DNA from: Azospirillum brasilense
GTDB lineage: Bacteria; Pseudomonadota; Alphaproteobacteria; Azospirillales; Azospirillaceae
Length of the DNA: 64,000 nt
Direction: 5' to 3'
NCBI RefSeq assembly: GCF_007827795.1
Contig: NZ_VITI01000002.1
Coordinates: 611,181 to 675,180 of the forward strand
In this document: one piece after another, positions 17,024 to 25,440 of the stretch
How the letters are laid out: each line of letters begins with the position of its first letter
Position numbering within the stretch: the stretch's first letter is position 1
The notes under the pieces: model-generated
What the model saw: the letters and a program-made list of their open reading frames with translations, nothing else
Told to the model about the DNA's origin: nothing
Database searches by the model: none
Made by a program: the position numbers and the translations under genes

Positions 17024-18013
17024 ATGGCCCGCCGCCTGCCGCCGCTGAACGCCCTGCGCGCCTTCGAATCCGCCGCCCGGCACCTGTCCTTCACCAAGGC
17101 GGCGGAGGAGCTTCACGTCACCCAGGCCGCCGTCAGCCACCAGATCAAGGGGCTGGAGGAATGGCTGGGCATGCCGCTGTTCCGCCGGATGAACCGCGCG
17201 CTGATCCTGACCGAGACCGGGCAATCCTATCTGCCGCCAGTGCGCGATGCGCTCGACACGCTGTCGCACGCCACGGAGCGGCTGTTCCGCATGGACGGGT
17301 CCGGCGCGCTGACCATCTCCACCATGCCCAGCTTCGCCGCGAAGTGGCTGGTCATGCGGCTCGGCCGCTTCCAGGCCCGCCATCCCGAGCTGGAGGTGCG
17401 GCTGCACACCACCCCGCAGCTCGTGGATTTCACCCAGCAGGACGTGGACATCGGCATCCGCTTCGGCGCCGGCAACTGGCCCGGCCTGCGGTGCGAGCGG
17501 CTGATGACCGAGGACATCTACCCGGTGTGCAGCCCGTCGCTTCTCAACGGCCCCCGCCCGCTGTGCTGTCCGGAGGATCTGCGCCACCACACGCTGCTCC
17601 ACGATGACTATTTCATCACCTGGGGCACCTGGGGAGAGGCCGCGGGAATCGAAGGGCTGGACCACGCCCGCGGCCCGCGCTTCGACGATTCGGCGCTGCT
17701 GCTCCAGGTCGCAGCCGAGGGCGGCGGCGTCGCGCTGGCCCGCGGCGTCCTGGTGGCGGACGACGTGGCCGCCGGGCGGCTGGTCCGGCTGTTCGACGTC
17801 CATCTGCCGGGCAACTACGCCTATTACGTGGCCGCCCCGCCCCATTACTTCTCGCGCCCGAAGGTGAAGGCGTTCCGCGACTGGCTGTTCGAGGAAGCCG
17901 CCGCCGATCCCGCCTCCAAAGCCGCCCCCAAACCCACTCCCAAACCCGAGGCCGGCCACAGCCGGGCCTTGTCCGCGGCCGAGTCCGCCACAACCTTTTC
18001 CCCAGACGCCTGA
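17024..18013 (+). CDS. LysR-family regulator, GcvA/VtlR-like
   Basis: LysR regulator of 329 residues. The winged helix-turn-helix (residues about 5-65: LPPLNALRAFESAARHLSFT, then KAAEELHVTQAAVSHQIKGL) matches the GcvA subgroup, which includes VtlR of Brucella and Agrobacterium. The effector domain follows (SGALTISTMPSFAAKWLVMR, GIRFGAGNWPGL). An extra C-terminal tail of about 35 residues is Ala/Pro/Lys-rich and probably disordered. It is divergent from a DUF1127 gene, the known kind of VtlR target, with a palindromic box directly upstream. The ATG at 17024 aligns with family N-termini. Confidence 0.9.
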   Translation: MARRLPPLNALRAFESAARHLSFTKAAEELHVTQAAVSHQIKGLEEWLGMPLFRRMNRALILTETGQSYLPPVRDALDTLSHATERLFRMDGSGALTISTMPSFAAKWLVMRLGRFQARHPELEVRLHTTPQLVDFTQQDVDIGIRFGAGNWPGLRCERLMTEDIYPVCSPSLLNGPRPLCCPEDLRHHTLLHDDYFITWGTWGEAAGIEGLDHARGPRFDDSALLLQVAAEGGGVALARGVLVADDVAAGRLVRLFDVHLPGNYAYYVAAPPHYFSRPKVKAFRDWLFEEAAADPASKAAPKPTPKPEAGHSRALSAAESATTFSPDA

Positions 18014-18031
18014 ACGGGGAAAGGTTGCGCC

Positions 18032-18388
18032 ATGACGCCCGCACGTCCACTCGCTCTCGCCGCCCTCCTGATTGCCGCCACCGCACTGCCCGCCGCAGCC
18101 CACCATGGCTGGGGCGGCTACGAGTCGGGCAAGGAGATGACGCTGACCGGCACCGTGCAGCAAATCGCCTTCAGCAACCCGCACGCCATGCTGAACCTCC
18201 AGGCCGACGGCAAGCTCTGGCACATCGTGCTCGCCCCGCCCAGCCGCATGAGCACGCGCGGCCTGCCCGCCGATTCGATCAAGCCCGGCCAGACCGTGAC
18301 GGTGGTCGGCTATCCCGCCAAGTCCGACCCGGCGGAGCTGCGGGCGGAGCGCATCACCGCCGCCGACAAGACCATCGAGCTGCGCTGA
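18032..18388 (+). CDS. exported DUF6152-like protein
   Basis: Small protein of 118 residues with a clear Sec signal peptide (about 22 residues: basic MTPARP, hydrophobic LALAALLIAATAL, cleavage after PAAA). The mature part begins HHGWGGYESGKEMTLTGTV and forms a small beta-barrel-like domain (NPHAMLNL, GQTVTVVGYPAK) typical of DUF6152 proteins. Function unknown; in other genomes it often sits beside small membrane proteins, as here. GGGGAAAGG lies before the ATG. Confidence 0.82.
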   Translation: MTPARPLALAALLIAATALPAAAHHGWGGYESGKEMTLTGTVQQIAFSNPHAMLNLQADGKLWHIVLAPPSRMSTRGLPADSIKPGQTVTVVGYPAKSDPAELRAERITAADKTIELR

Positions 18389-18414
18389 CGGCGGCCCCCG
18401 CGCCCGGTCGCAGC

Positions 18415-18921
18415 ATGGACCACGATCTCGCCCCCACCGGCCCCGGCTGGCTCGTCGCGCTGGAGACGTCCGGACTCGGCGAGTCGCTGCGTCAGTCGAT
18501 CTGGCTCTACCCGATGGTCGAGATCGCGCACATCCTCGGATTTGCGCTTCTGGTCGGGGCGATCCTGGCCTTCGACCTGCGACTGATGGGGGTTCGGGCG
18601 CCGCTGCTGCCGGCGGACGCGCTGGCGCGGCTTCTGCTGCCGGTGGCGGTGGCGGGATTCGCCCTGGCGGTGCCGACCGGCCTCCTCCTCTTCACGACGG
18701 AGGCGACGGCGCTGGCCGGCAACCCGGCCTTCCTGGCGAAGCTGGCGCTGATCGGGCTGGCCTTGCTGAACATCCTGGCGTTCCACGGCCTCGCCGGGCG
18801 TCGCATGGCGGCGTGGAGTCTGTCGGACCGGCCTCCGCCGGGCGCCCGTTTCGCCGGGGCGGCCTCGCTCGCGCTGTGGGTCGGCGTCCTGGCCTGCGGG
18901 CGGCTCATCGCTTACCTGTAG
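18415..18921 (+). CDS. small integral membrane protein (DUF6644-like)
   Basis: Protein of 168 residues with four to five hydrophobic segments (HILGFALLVGAILAFDLRLM, LLLPVAVAGFALAVPTGLLL, LAKLALIGLALLNILAF, and AASLALWVGVLACGRL at the end). The early motif SIWLYPMVEIAHILG with a histidine is typical of this group, which is often paired with the DUF6152 gene. It begins 26 bp after that gene and is very likely cotranscribed. Function unknown; transport or cytochrome association is only a guess. Confidence 0.78.
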   Translation: MDHDLAPTGPGWLVALETSGLGESLRQSIWLYPMVEIAHILGFALLVGAILAFDLRLMGVRAPLLPADALARLLLPVAVAGFALAVPTGLLLFTTEATALAGNPAFLAKLALIGLALLNILAFHGLAGRRMAAWSLSDRPPPGARFAGAASLALWVGVLACGRLIAYL

Positions 18922-18977
18922 AAAAGGTCATAGGGCGCGCTTGCGGGCGTCCGGGACCGCTCCTATAGTCGCGGCCC

Positions 18978-19955
18978 ATGACCGGATCGCCCCATTCCAC
19001 GACGGTTTTCCCGCACCGCCACCTCCTTGGCATCGAGGGGCTGACGGCAGGCGAGATCACCACCATCCTCGACCTCGCCGACGGCTACGTCGAGCAGAAC
19101 CGCCAGCCTTCGAAGAAATCGTCGCTCCTCGACGGGCGGACGATCGTCAACCTGTTCTTCGAGAACTCGACCCGCACCCGCACCAGCTTCGAGCTGGCCG
19201 GCAAGCGGCTCGGCGCCGACGTCATCAACATGTCGTCGGACGGCAGCTCGGTGAAGAAGGGCGAGACGCTGATCGACACGGCGATGACGCTGAACGCCAT
19301 GCACCTCGACGCGCTGGTCGTTCGCCACGCCGATTCGGGGGCGGTGAAGCTGCTGGCCGACAAGGTCAACTGCTCGGTCATCAACGCCGGCGACGGCCAT
19401 CACGAGCACCCGACGCAAGGGTTGCTGGACGCGCTGGCGATCCGTCGCCGGCTGGGCAGCCTCGACGGGCTGATCGTGGCGATCTGCGGCGACATCCTGC
19501 ACAGCCGCGTCGCGCGCTCCAACATCCACCTGCTGAACGCCATGGGCGCCCGCGTCCGCGTCGTGGCGCCGCCGACGCTGATCCCCTCGCAGATCGACCG
19601 GCTGGGCGTCGAGGTCCACCACTCCATGGCGACCGGCCTGAAGGACGCCGACGTGGTGATGATGCTGCGCCTCCAGACCGAGCGGATGAGCGGCCAATAC
19701 GTCCCCTCGACCCGCGAATACTTCTACTTCTACGGCCTGGACTACGAGAAGCTGGCGGTGGCGAAGCCGCACGCCGTGGTGATGCATCCCGGCCCGATGA
19801 ACCGCGGCGTCGAGATCGATTCGGAGGTCGCAGACGACCTCAAGCGCTCCATGATCCTCGATCAGGTGGAGCTGGGCGTGGCCGTCCGCATGGCCGTGCT
19901 CGACCTTCTCACCCGAGACCCTAACAGTAACGAAGGCCGGGGCACCGATGTCTAA
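18978..19955 (+). CDS. pyrB: aspartate carbamoyltransferase catalytic subunit
   Basis: Catalyses carbamoyl phosphate + L-aspartate to N-carbamoyl-aspartate in pyrimidine synthesis. The 325 residues carry the carbamoyl-phosphate site [20 protein letters not shown], the [13 protein letters not shown] block and [11 protein letters not shown] of the aspartate domain. Its stop overlaps the downstream pyrC-like start by 8 bp, indicating translational coupling and probably a PyrB/PyrC' holoenzyme, as in Pseudomonas-type enzymes. No pyrI is adjacent. Confidence 0.97.
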   Translation: MTGSPHSTTVFPHRHLLGIEGLTAGEITTILDLADGYVEQNRQPSKKSSLLDGRTIVNLFFENSTRTRTSFELAGKRLGADVINMSSDGSSVKKGETLIDTAMTLNAMHLDALVVRHADSGAVKLLADKVNCSVINAGDGHHEHPTQGLLDALAIRRRLGSLDGLIVAICGDILHSRVARSNIHLLNAMGARVRVVAPPTLIPSQIDRLGVEVHHSMATGLKDADVVMMLRLQTERMSGQYVPSTREYFYFYGLDYEKLAVAKPHAVVMHPGPMNRGVEIDSEVADDLKRSMILDQVELGVAVRMAVLDLLTRDPNSNEGRGTDV

Positions 19956-21252
19956 CGCCAACGCCCGCGTCGCCTACCGCAACGCCCGCCTGCTCGACCC
20001 CGCCAGCGGCCTGGACCAGCGCGGCGACCTGCTGACCGAAGGCGCGAAGATCGCCGACTTCGGCCCGTCCCTGTTCGCCGACGGCGTGCCGGAGGGGGTC
20101 GAGGTGGTGGACCTCCAGGGCCAATGCCTCGCCCCCGGTCTCGTCGACATGCGCGTCCTGATCGGCGAGCCCGGCGAGGAGGAAAAGGACACCATCAAGA
20201 GCGCGTCCCGCGCCGCGGTGGCCGGCGGCATCACCGCCGTGGTCCTGCTGCCCAACACCGACCCGGTGACCGACGAGGTGGCGAGCCTGGAGTTCATCGC
20301 CCGGCGCGCCCGCGAGGTGCGTCTGGTCAAGGTCTTCGCCTATGCCGCCGCCACCCGCGGGACCGAGGGCAACGAGATCACCGAGATGGGCCTGCTGTCC
20401 CGCGCCGGGGCCGTGGCCTTCACCGACGGCACCAAGGCGATCGCCAGCGCCAAGGCGATGCGCCGCGCGCTGAGCTACGCCCGCACCTTCGACAAGCTGA
20501 TCGTCCAGCATCCGGAGGAGCCGAGCCTGGCCAGCGGCGGCATGATGAACTCGGGCGAGCGCGCCACCCGCCTCGGCCTCGTCGGCATCCCGCGGGAGGC
20601 CGAGATCATCATGATCGAGCGCGATCTGCGCCTTCTCGAACTCTCCGGCGGACGCCTGCACTTCGCCCACGTCTCGACGGGCGAGTCGGTCGACCTGATC
20701 CGCCGCGCCAAGGCGCGCGGTCTGAAGGTCACCTGCGACACCGCCCCGCATTACTTCGCGCTGACCGAGACGGACGTCGGCGACTACCGCACCTTCGCCA
20801 AGGTCTCCCCGCCGCTGCGCGGCGAGATGGACCGGCGGGCCATCGTGGAAGGTCTGGCCGACGGCACCATCGACGCCATCGCGTCCGACCACACGCCGCA
20901 GGACCAGGACCAGAAGCGCCTGCCCTTCGCCCAGGCCGCCTGCGGCGTGATCGGGCTGGAGACGCTGTTCCCGCTGACGCTGGAGTTGGTGCACAAGGGC
21001 GCGATGCCGCTGCTGAAGGCGCTGGCCTGCGTGACCGTGAAGCCGGCCGAACTCCTCGGCCTGCCACTCGGCCGCATCGCCAAGGGGGCGCCCGCCGACC
21101 TGATCGCCTTCGACCTGGACGTGCCGTGGAAGGTGGATGTGACGGCCTTCAAGTCGAAGTCGAAGAACAGCCCCTTCGAAGACCGCCCCGTCCAGGGCCG
21201 TCCGCTGCGCACCGTGGTGGACGGGCGCACCGTCTGGCAGTTCGAGGGCTGA
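19948..21252 (+). CDS. pyrC: dihydroorotase-like protein, HxH metal site lost
   Basis: Amidohydrolase-fold protein of 434 residues in the dihydroorotase family, coupled to pyrB. Normal dihydroorotases have an HxH zinc motif after the first strand (VDMHVH-type); here it reads [13 protein letters not shown], so both histidines are replaced (Arg69 and Leu71). Other parts persist: [15 protein letters not shown] and IASDHTP. This pattern matches the inactive PyrC' (PyrX) subunits that stabilise aspartate carbamoyltransferase. A catalytically active dihydroorotase is then expected elsewhere in the genome. Inactivity is inferred from the missing ligands. Confidence 0.93.
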   Translation: MSNANARVAYRNARLLDPASGLDQRGDLLTEGAKIADFGPSLFADGVPEGVEVVDLQGQCLAPGLVDMRVLIGEPGEEEKDTIKSASRAAVAGGITAVVLLPNTDPVTDEVASLEFIARRAREVRLVKVFAYAAATRGTEGNEITEMGLLSRAGAVAFTDGTKAIASAKAMRRALSYARTFDKLIVQHPEEPSLASGGMMNSGERATRLGLVGIPREAEIIMIERDLRLLELSGGRLHFAHVSTGESVDLIRRAKARGLKVTCDTAPHYFALTETDVGDYRTFAKVSPPLRGEMDRRAIVEGLADGTIDAIASDHTPQDQDQKRLPFAQAACGVIGLETLFPLTLELVHKGAMPLLKALACVTVKPAELLGLPLGRIAKGAPADLIAFDLDVPWKVDVTAFKSKSKNSPFEDRPVQGRPLRTVVDGRTVWQFEG

Positions 21253-21256
21253 TCGG

Positions 21257-21850
21257 GTGACTCTCCTCATCTCGGCCCTGCTGGGCTATCTTCTGGGCTC
21301 GATCCCCTTCGGGCTGGTGCTGACGCGGCTGGCCGGTCTGGGCGACATCCGCAAGATCGGCTCCGGCAACATCGGCGCCACCAACGTGCTGCGCACCGGC
21401 AACAAGCCGCTGGCCGCCGCCACCCTGATCCTGGACAGCGGCAAGGGCGCCATCGCCGCCCTGCTCGCCCTCGCCTGGGCGGGGCCGGAAGCGGCGGTCT
21501 TCGCGGCGGGCGGCGCCATGCTGGGCCACAGCTTCCCGGTCTGGCTCGGCTTCAAGGGCGGCAAGGGCGTGGCGACCGCGCTCGGCGTGCTGCTGGCCGT
21601 GTCCTGGCCGGTCGGCGTGATCGCCTGCGCGACGTGGCTGGCGATGGCCTTCCTGTTCAAGATCTCGTCGCTGTCGGCGCTGACCGCGCTGGGCCTCAGC
21701 CCGATCTTCGGCTGGATCTTCGGCGGGCCGCTGGTGGCGGGCTTGTGCCTGTTCATCGCCGTGCTGGTCGCCATCCGCCATTCCGCGAACATCAAGCGCC
21801 TGCTGAAGGGCGAGGAACCGAAGATCAGCTTCGGCAAGAAGAAGGCCTGA
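21257..21850 (+). CDS. plsY: glycerol-3-phosphate acyltransferase PlsY
   Basis: Membrane enzyme that acylates glycerol-3-phosphate from acyl-phosphate, the first step of phospholipid synthesis. The 197 residues hold about five membrane segments and the family blocks [47 protein letters not shown] and the late [20 protein letters not shown]. The GTG start at 21257 follows pyrC by 4 bp, continuing the pyrB-pyrC-plsY operon. It ends 11 bp from the convergent response regulator. Confidence 0.96.
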   Translation: MTLLISALLGYLLGSIPFGLVLTRLAGLGDIRKIGSGNIGATNVLRTGNKPLAAATLILDSGKGAIAALLALAWAGPEAAVFAAGGAMLGHSFPVWLGFKGGKGVATALGVLLAVSWPVGVIACATWLAMAFLFKISSLSALTALGLSPIFGWIFGGPLVAGLCLFIAVLVAIRHSANIKRLLKGEEPKISFGKKKA

Positions 21851-21861
21851 TCGCCCCCCAT

Positions 21862-22245
21862 TCAGGTCTTCAGGAACACCTGCTCCATCGCCGTCAGCAA
21901 TTCCCCCGCCAGGACGGGCTTCCTCAGGATCACCAGCGGTCCGCCCTCCCCGTCCTGCAAGCCGGGGATTCCATCCTCGGGCGGCGAAGCCGACAGGACT
22001 ACGATGGGCAGGTCGGGCCAGTCGAAGCGCAATTGACGGATCATCGCTTCGCCGCCCAGCCGGGGCATCACCAAGTCGGTGATCAGCGCATCGAAGGAGC
22101 CCTTGGCCAGGGCGCTCAGCCCCGCCTCCCCATCCGTCACGGTGGTGACCGTGCAGTGGGCCATTTCCAGCATGCGGGCCATCGCCATGGCGGTGAGCGA
22201 GTCATCCTCCACGAGAAGAATATTGAGTGACCTCGCGAAACGCAC
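21862..22245 (-). CDS. single-domain response regulator
   Basis: Receiver-only protein of 127 residues. It shows the acidic pair in LLVEDDSLT, the phosphoacceptor Asp in ALITDLVMPRLGG, a Ser at the usual Thr/Ser position (VVLSAS) and the conserved Lys in LRKP. There is no output domain, so it may act by protein interaction, like CheY or a phosphorelay shuttle. The start is GTG (22245) with GGAGG 6 nt upstream. It follows the helicase gene by 90 bp on the same strand; no kinase is adjacent. Confidence 0.9.
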   Translation of the reverse strand: MRFARSLNILLVEDDSLTAMAMARMLEMAHCTVTTVTDGEAGLSALAKGSFDALITDLVMPRLGGEAMIRQLRFDWPDLPIVVLSASPPEDGIPGLQDGEGGPLVILRKPVLAGELLTAMEQVFLKT

Positions 22246-22335
22246 CGGTAACCTCCACGGGTGGCGAACGGGCCGACACTCTCCACGAAGGCCGGTTGCT
22301 TCGCTCCTGCAAAAAAGTGTGGCGGCGTGCGTTAT

Positions 22336-24234
22336 TTAGGACGCCGGCTTCACGGTACCATGGGGCGGCGTCCGGCGGGATGGTTTTGAAAAGGCCGTGA
22401 CCGAACCCGCCCCACGGGCCTTGCGGCGGCTCGACCAGCGGTACTGCGGGTCGTCGGCGATCAGATGCAGATGGTCGGAAATGCGGTTGCGCTCCAGCCA
22501 GCCGAGGGCGGCCTCCAGTTCCGACAGGGTCATCTCCGACCGCGCCTTGTTCATGCAGCGCTTCAGCACGGCGTTGTAGGTGTGGTAGCTGACCGGCCCG
22601 TCGGCGACGAGGTTGTTGTCCTGGTCCTCGATCACCTGGGCCGCTACGATCTGACCGATGCGCTGGCGCAGATGATGCTCCACAGCGCTGGGCACCTGCA
22701 CCCCATCCTTCGACAGATGGTCGGCAGAATGGCCGTTGGCGGGGGAGCGGTCGGCGGAATCGCGCCCCGGCGACGGGTTCCCGAAATCGGGACCGGGTGC
22801 GACCACGGCGAAGCGAAGGGCCGTCGCGTTGGATTCCAGCGGGATGATCTCCGGCTCCGCCTCCACCGTGCGCTCGAAGGGCAGTTCGTGCTGGCGCCGC
22901 GTCTTCACCATGGCCCGTGTGCCCTGCTGGGTTTCCACCATCTGGCGGAACCGCTCGAACATCATGTCGGAGGGGTGGTAGATCACCGCCCGCTGCTGCT
23001 CGTAGGCGCCGGCGTGGGGATCGACGCGGGTGGCCCGCGCGATGGCCTGTTCCAGCCAGGGGCGGGAGCGGATGTGGGTCAGGCAGGCGACGTGCGAGAT
23101 GGCCGGCGCGTCCAGCCCCTCGTAGGCCATGGCGACGGACACCAGCACGGCGGGTTCGGGGCGCAGGCGGAAGGCGGCCACCACCTCCTGGGCGTCGCGC
23201 CGCTCGGAAATGGCGATCTGCGCCATCCCCGCCGCCTGAGCGCCGGGCATCCAGCCGCGCAGCGTGTCGAGGTAGTTGCGGGCGGTTTCCTGGTCCGGCG
23301 CGATCACCAGCAGCTTGCCCAGCCCTGCGCCCTCCGACCCCGGACCGTTCCCCGCCGCACGCCGCTTCGCCCGGTGCTCGCGGCAGGAGCGGTAGGCCTC
23401 GCGCAGCATGGCCTGGGCGAAACCGGTGCGCAGCGCGGTGAACAGGGCGTCGCGGGTGTTCTCCCCGGCGCGGGACAGCGCGTCGACGCTGCGCGTCGTC
23501 CGCTCGGCGTCCAGCCATGTCGCGGTGCCGTCCATCGCGCCGAAGGTCACGGGCAGGATCGCCTTCTCGGCCAGCGCCTGCCGTCGCGAATAGCCGACGA
23601 TGGCCCAGCCCGGCGCCTTGAAGTCGATCTCACGCACTCGCCGCACCCCCTGCGGGGTGCGGTAGGGCAGCCAGAGGATCGGGCGCCCGTCCGCCCGCTC
23701 CAGCGTGCCGCTCATCAGCAACCGGGCGGCGGCGCTTTCCATAAGCGGCAGGATGGAGCGGCTCCAGGCGGTCTCATCCTCCGCCGTGGTCGCCGTTCCG
23801 GTGTCGGCGACGGCGGGCAGATGGTGCAACTCGTCCACGGCCAGCAGATAGCGGTGGCGGCGGAACTCCTGAAGGTGCAGGTCCGGGGCCGCGGCGACCG
23901 CCTGATAGGTGGTGACGTAGCCCTGGAGGCCGCGGCAGAGGTCGCGCCCGTTCTCCGCCGCACGCAACGCGATCCCGTGGCCCAGCGCCTCGCGCCAGCG
24001 CGGGTCCGCGAAGGCTTCCTCCGCCTGCCGGCGCAGGCTGTCGCGCGGCACGATCCAGCAGATGCGGTCGATCAGCCCGGCGCGCATCAGCGCCGCCCCC
24101 ATGATCACCGGCAGCAGCGACTTGCCCCCACCCGGCGTCACCGCGGCCAGAACGTCCCGCACGTCCGTCTGCCGCTGCGCGATGGCCGCGGCGATACCGG
24201 CGACCATGGTCTGGTGGCTCCTCAACGCTGGCAT
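22336..24234 (-). CDS. SF2 DEAD/DEAH-type helicase family protein
   Basis: Protein of 632 residues with a COG1061-like helicase core. Motifs: the N-terminal Q-like LRSHQ, Walker A VTPGGGKSLL, motif Ia (IVPRDSLRRQAEE), a DExH-like box LLAVDELHHLP, and motif III (RLLMSGTLERADG). In the second RecA domain are VAMAYEGLDAP and the arginine-finger block RPWLEQAIARATRVD. A C-terminal module of about 90 residues follows (YHTYNAVLKRCMNK, then ARSEMTLSELEAALGWLE), which I cannot assign. No nuclease or methyltransferase partner is adjacent, so a restriction or defence role is only a possibility. Confidence 0.87.
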   Translation of the reverse strand: MPALRSHQTMVAGIAAAIAQRQTDVRDVLAAVTPGGGKSLLPVIMGAALMRAGLIDRICWIVPRDSLRRQAEEAFADPRWREALGHGIALRAAENGRDLCRGLQGYVTTYQAVAAAPDLHLQEFRRHRYLLAVDELHHLPAVADTGTATTAEDETAWSRSILPLMESAAARLLMSGTLERADGRPILWLPYRTPQGVRRVREIDFKAPGWAIVGYSRRQALAEKAILPVTFGAMDGTATWLDAERTTRSVDALSRAGENTRDALFTALRTGFAQAMLREAYRSCREHRAKRRAAGNGPGSEGAGLGKLLVIAPDQETARNYLDTLRGWMPGAQAAGMAQIAISERRDAQEVVAAFRLRPEPAVLVSVAMAYEGLDAPAISHVACLTHIRSRPWLEQAIARATRVDPHAGAYEQQRAVIYHPSDMMFERFRQMVETQQGTRAMVKTRRQHELPFERTVEAEPEIIPLESNATALRFAVVAPGPDFGNPSPGRDSADRSPANGHSADHLSKDGVQVPSAVEHHLRQRIGQIVAAQVIEDQDNNLVADGPVSYHTYNAVLKRCMNKARSEMTLSELEAALGWLERNRISDHLHLIADDPQYRWSSRRKARGAGSVTAFSKPSRRTPPHGTVKPAS

Positions 24235-24479
24235 GCCGGCCTGTCGCCCCTCCCTGACGGTTTTGCGCGGTACGGACCGGCAAGGCTAAGCTGCGGGGAG
24301 TCACCGGGTCACGGATTCAATCGTAGGTAGACATCCCCCAAAGGAGGGGGGCCGCTCGCCAAAGGAGTCCGAAGGAAAGACGCCGGGTGCGCTTCGGTCT
24401 GGGCGCGGATCGGGCTTCGTGGTACACGAATTGTTCTTTTGAAAAGACCCAACGGGAAGAGCAAGGAGGGCACCGAGAA

Positions 24480-24779
24480 ATGAGCACCCGTCCGCAGGCG
24501 GTTTCCACCCAGCATGTCGAGAACGAGCGCACCCGCGTCACCGAATGGCGCCTTGTGCCGGGGGCCGAGACCGGCGCCCATGTGCACGGCTACGACTATG
24601 TGATCGTTCCGGTGACGGCCGGCGCCTTCACCATCGTCGATCCCGACGGCAACGCCCGCCAATTCCCGCTGGAGCCGGGCCGCTCCTATTTCCGTAAGGC
24701 CGGTGTCAGCCACAACGTCATCAACGACGGCGACAGCGACATCGTCTTCGTCGAGGTCGAATTCCTCCAGCCCGGCTGA
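24480..24779 (+). CDS. small cupin-domain protein
   Basis: Single-domain cupin of 99 residues. The first cupin motif region reads PGAETGAHVHGYDYVIVPV and the second carries SYFRKAGVSHNVIND, so a metal site with three or four His/Glu ligands is plausible. It probably binds a small ligand or acts as a small isomerase or dioxygenase; no substrate can be given. AAGGAGG about 10 nt upstream of the ATG is a strong ribosome-binding site. It is divergent from the helicase gene and precedes an orphan gene by 26 bp. Confidence 0.85.
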   Translation: MSTRPQAVSTQHVENERTRVTEWRLVPGAETGAHVHGYDYVIVPVTAGAFTIVDPDGNARQFPLEPGRSYFRKAGVSHNVINDGDSDIVFVEVEFLQPG

Positions 24780-24805
24780 CCCCGCAAGCCCGATCCGACT
24801 GACCG

Positions 24806-25225
24806 ATGCACCGCGGCTCCACCATGTTCGACTATGGCCAGGACGGCGACGAGCCGCTTCCCGATGCCGTCATCCGCACCGGCGGGCCGCGGTCCGTCCA
24901 GCATTTGCTGCTCTCCCTGTCGCCGGAAAACCCGCTCTACCTCTACGCCGACGCGGCGGACGCCGGGGGCGGGGCCTATTTCCGGGACTCCCGCGAAGTC
25001 TGGCAATCGCTGGCCGACGGGGAGGGCCAGCGCTGGCGCTGGTTCGTCGGCAGCCAGGGCCGCGTCGTCGAGGCCGCCCCCGGCGACGTGCACGGCCTGC
25101 GCCGCGCCGCGCCGGTCGCACTGACCATCACCTGGTACAGCCTGCCGGACCGCGAGAGCGTCGGGCGGGTGCGCAACGCCCTGCGCGCCATCGGGGCCAC
25201 CTGCAGCCGAGGCCCGGCGGGCTGA
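24806..25225 (+). CDS. hypothetical protein, 139 aa
   Basis: No family recognised. The protein is soluble and acidic with beta-strand-like segments (VQHLLLSLSPENPLYLYADA, RWRWFVGSQGRVVEAAPGDV, PVALTITWYSLPDRESVGRV). It has no signal peptide or membrane segment. It lies 26 bp after the cupin on the same strand and may be coexpressed. A second ATG at 24824 is a possible start. Confidence 0.6.
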   Translation: MHRGSTMFDYGQDGDEPLPDAVIRTGGPRSVQHLLLSLSPENPLYLYADAADAGGGAYFRDSREVWQSLADGEGQRWRWFVGSQGRVVEAAPGDVHGLRRAAPVALTITWYSLPDRESVGRVRNALRAIGATCSRGPAG

Positions 25226-25324
25226 CGGCGCGGGCATTTCGCAAGCACCGGCGCGAACGCATGGGCGCCATGTTATTTCGGAATCCCTCTTGATCAGGCC
25301 GTTATTGTGTGGGCGCGACTTCTG

Positions 25325-25338
25325 TCCTAATGTTAGGA
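25325..25338. promoter_or_regulatory. palindrome TCCTAA-TG-TTAGGA
   Basis: A perfect 6-bp inverted repeat with a 2-base spacer in the region upstream of the membrane hydrolase gene. It could be an operator; nothing else supports a specific regulator. Confidence 0.3.
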
Positions 25339-25440
25339 ACCAGGAATCCGGGAGCATCCGACAGAGTGGCCGTCACCCAGGCACAGCCTTTGCGCGTTCT
25401 GACGCCCTGTGCCTCATCGCTCGTTCTGCGGTGACCGGCC

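Noticed and set aside
21862..24234. Complete restriction-modification or other defence system around the helicase
   Set aside because: Neighbours are a response regulator, a cupin and plsY; no methyltransferase, nuclease or toxin gene is present.
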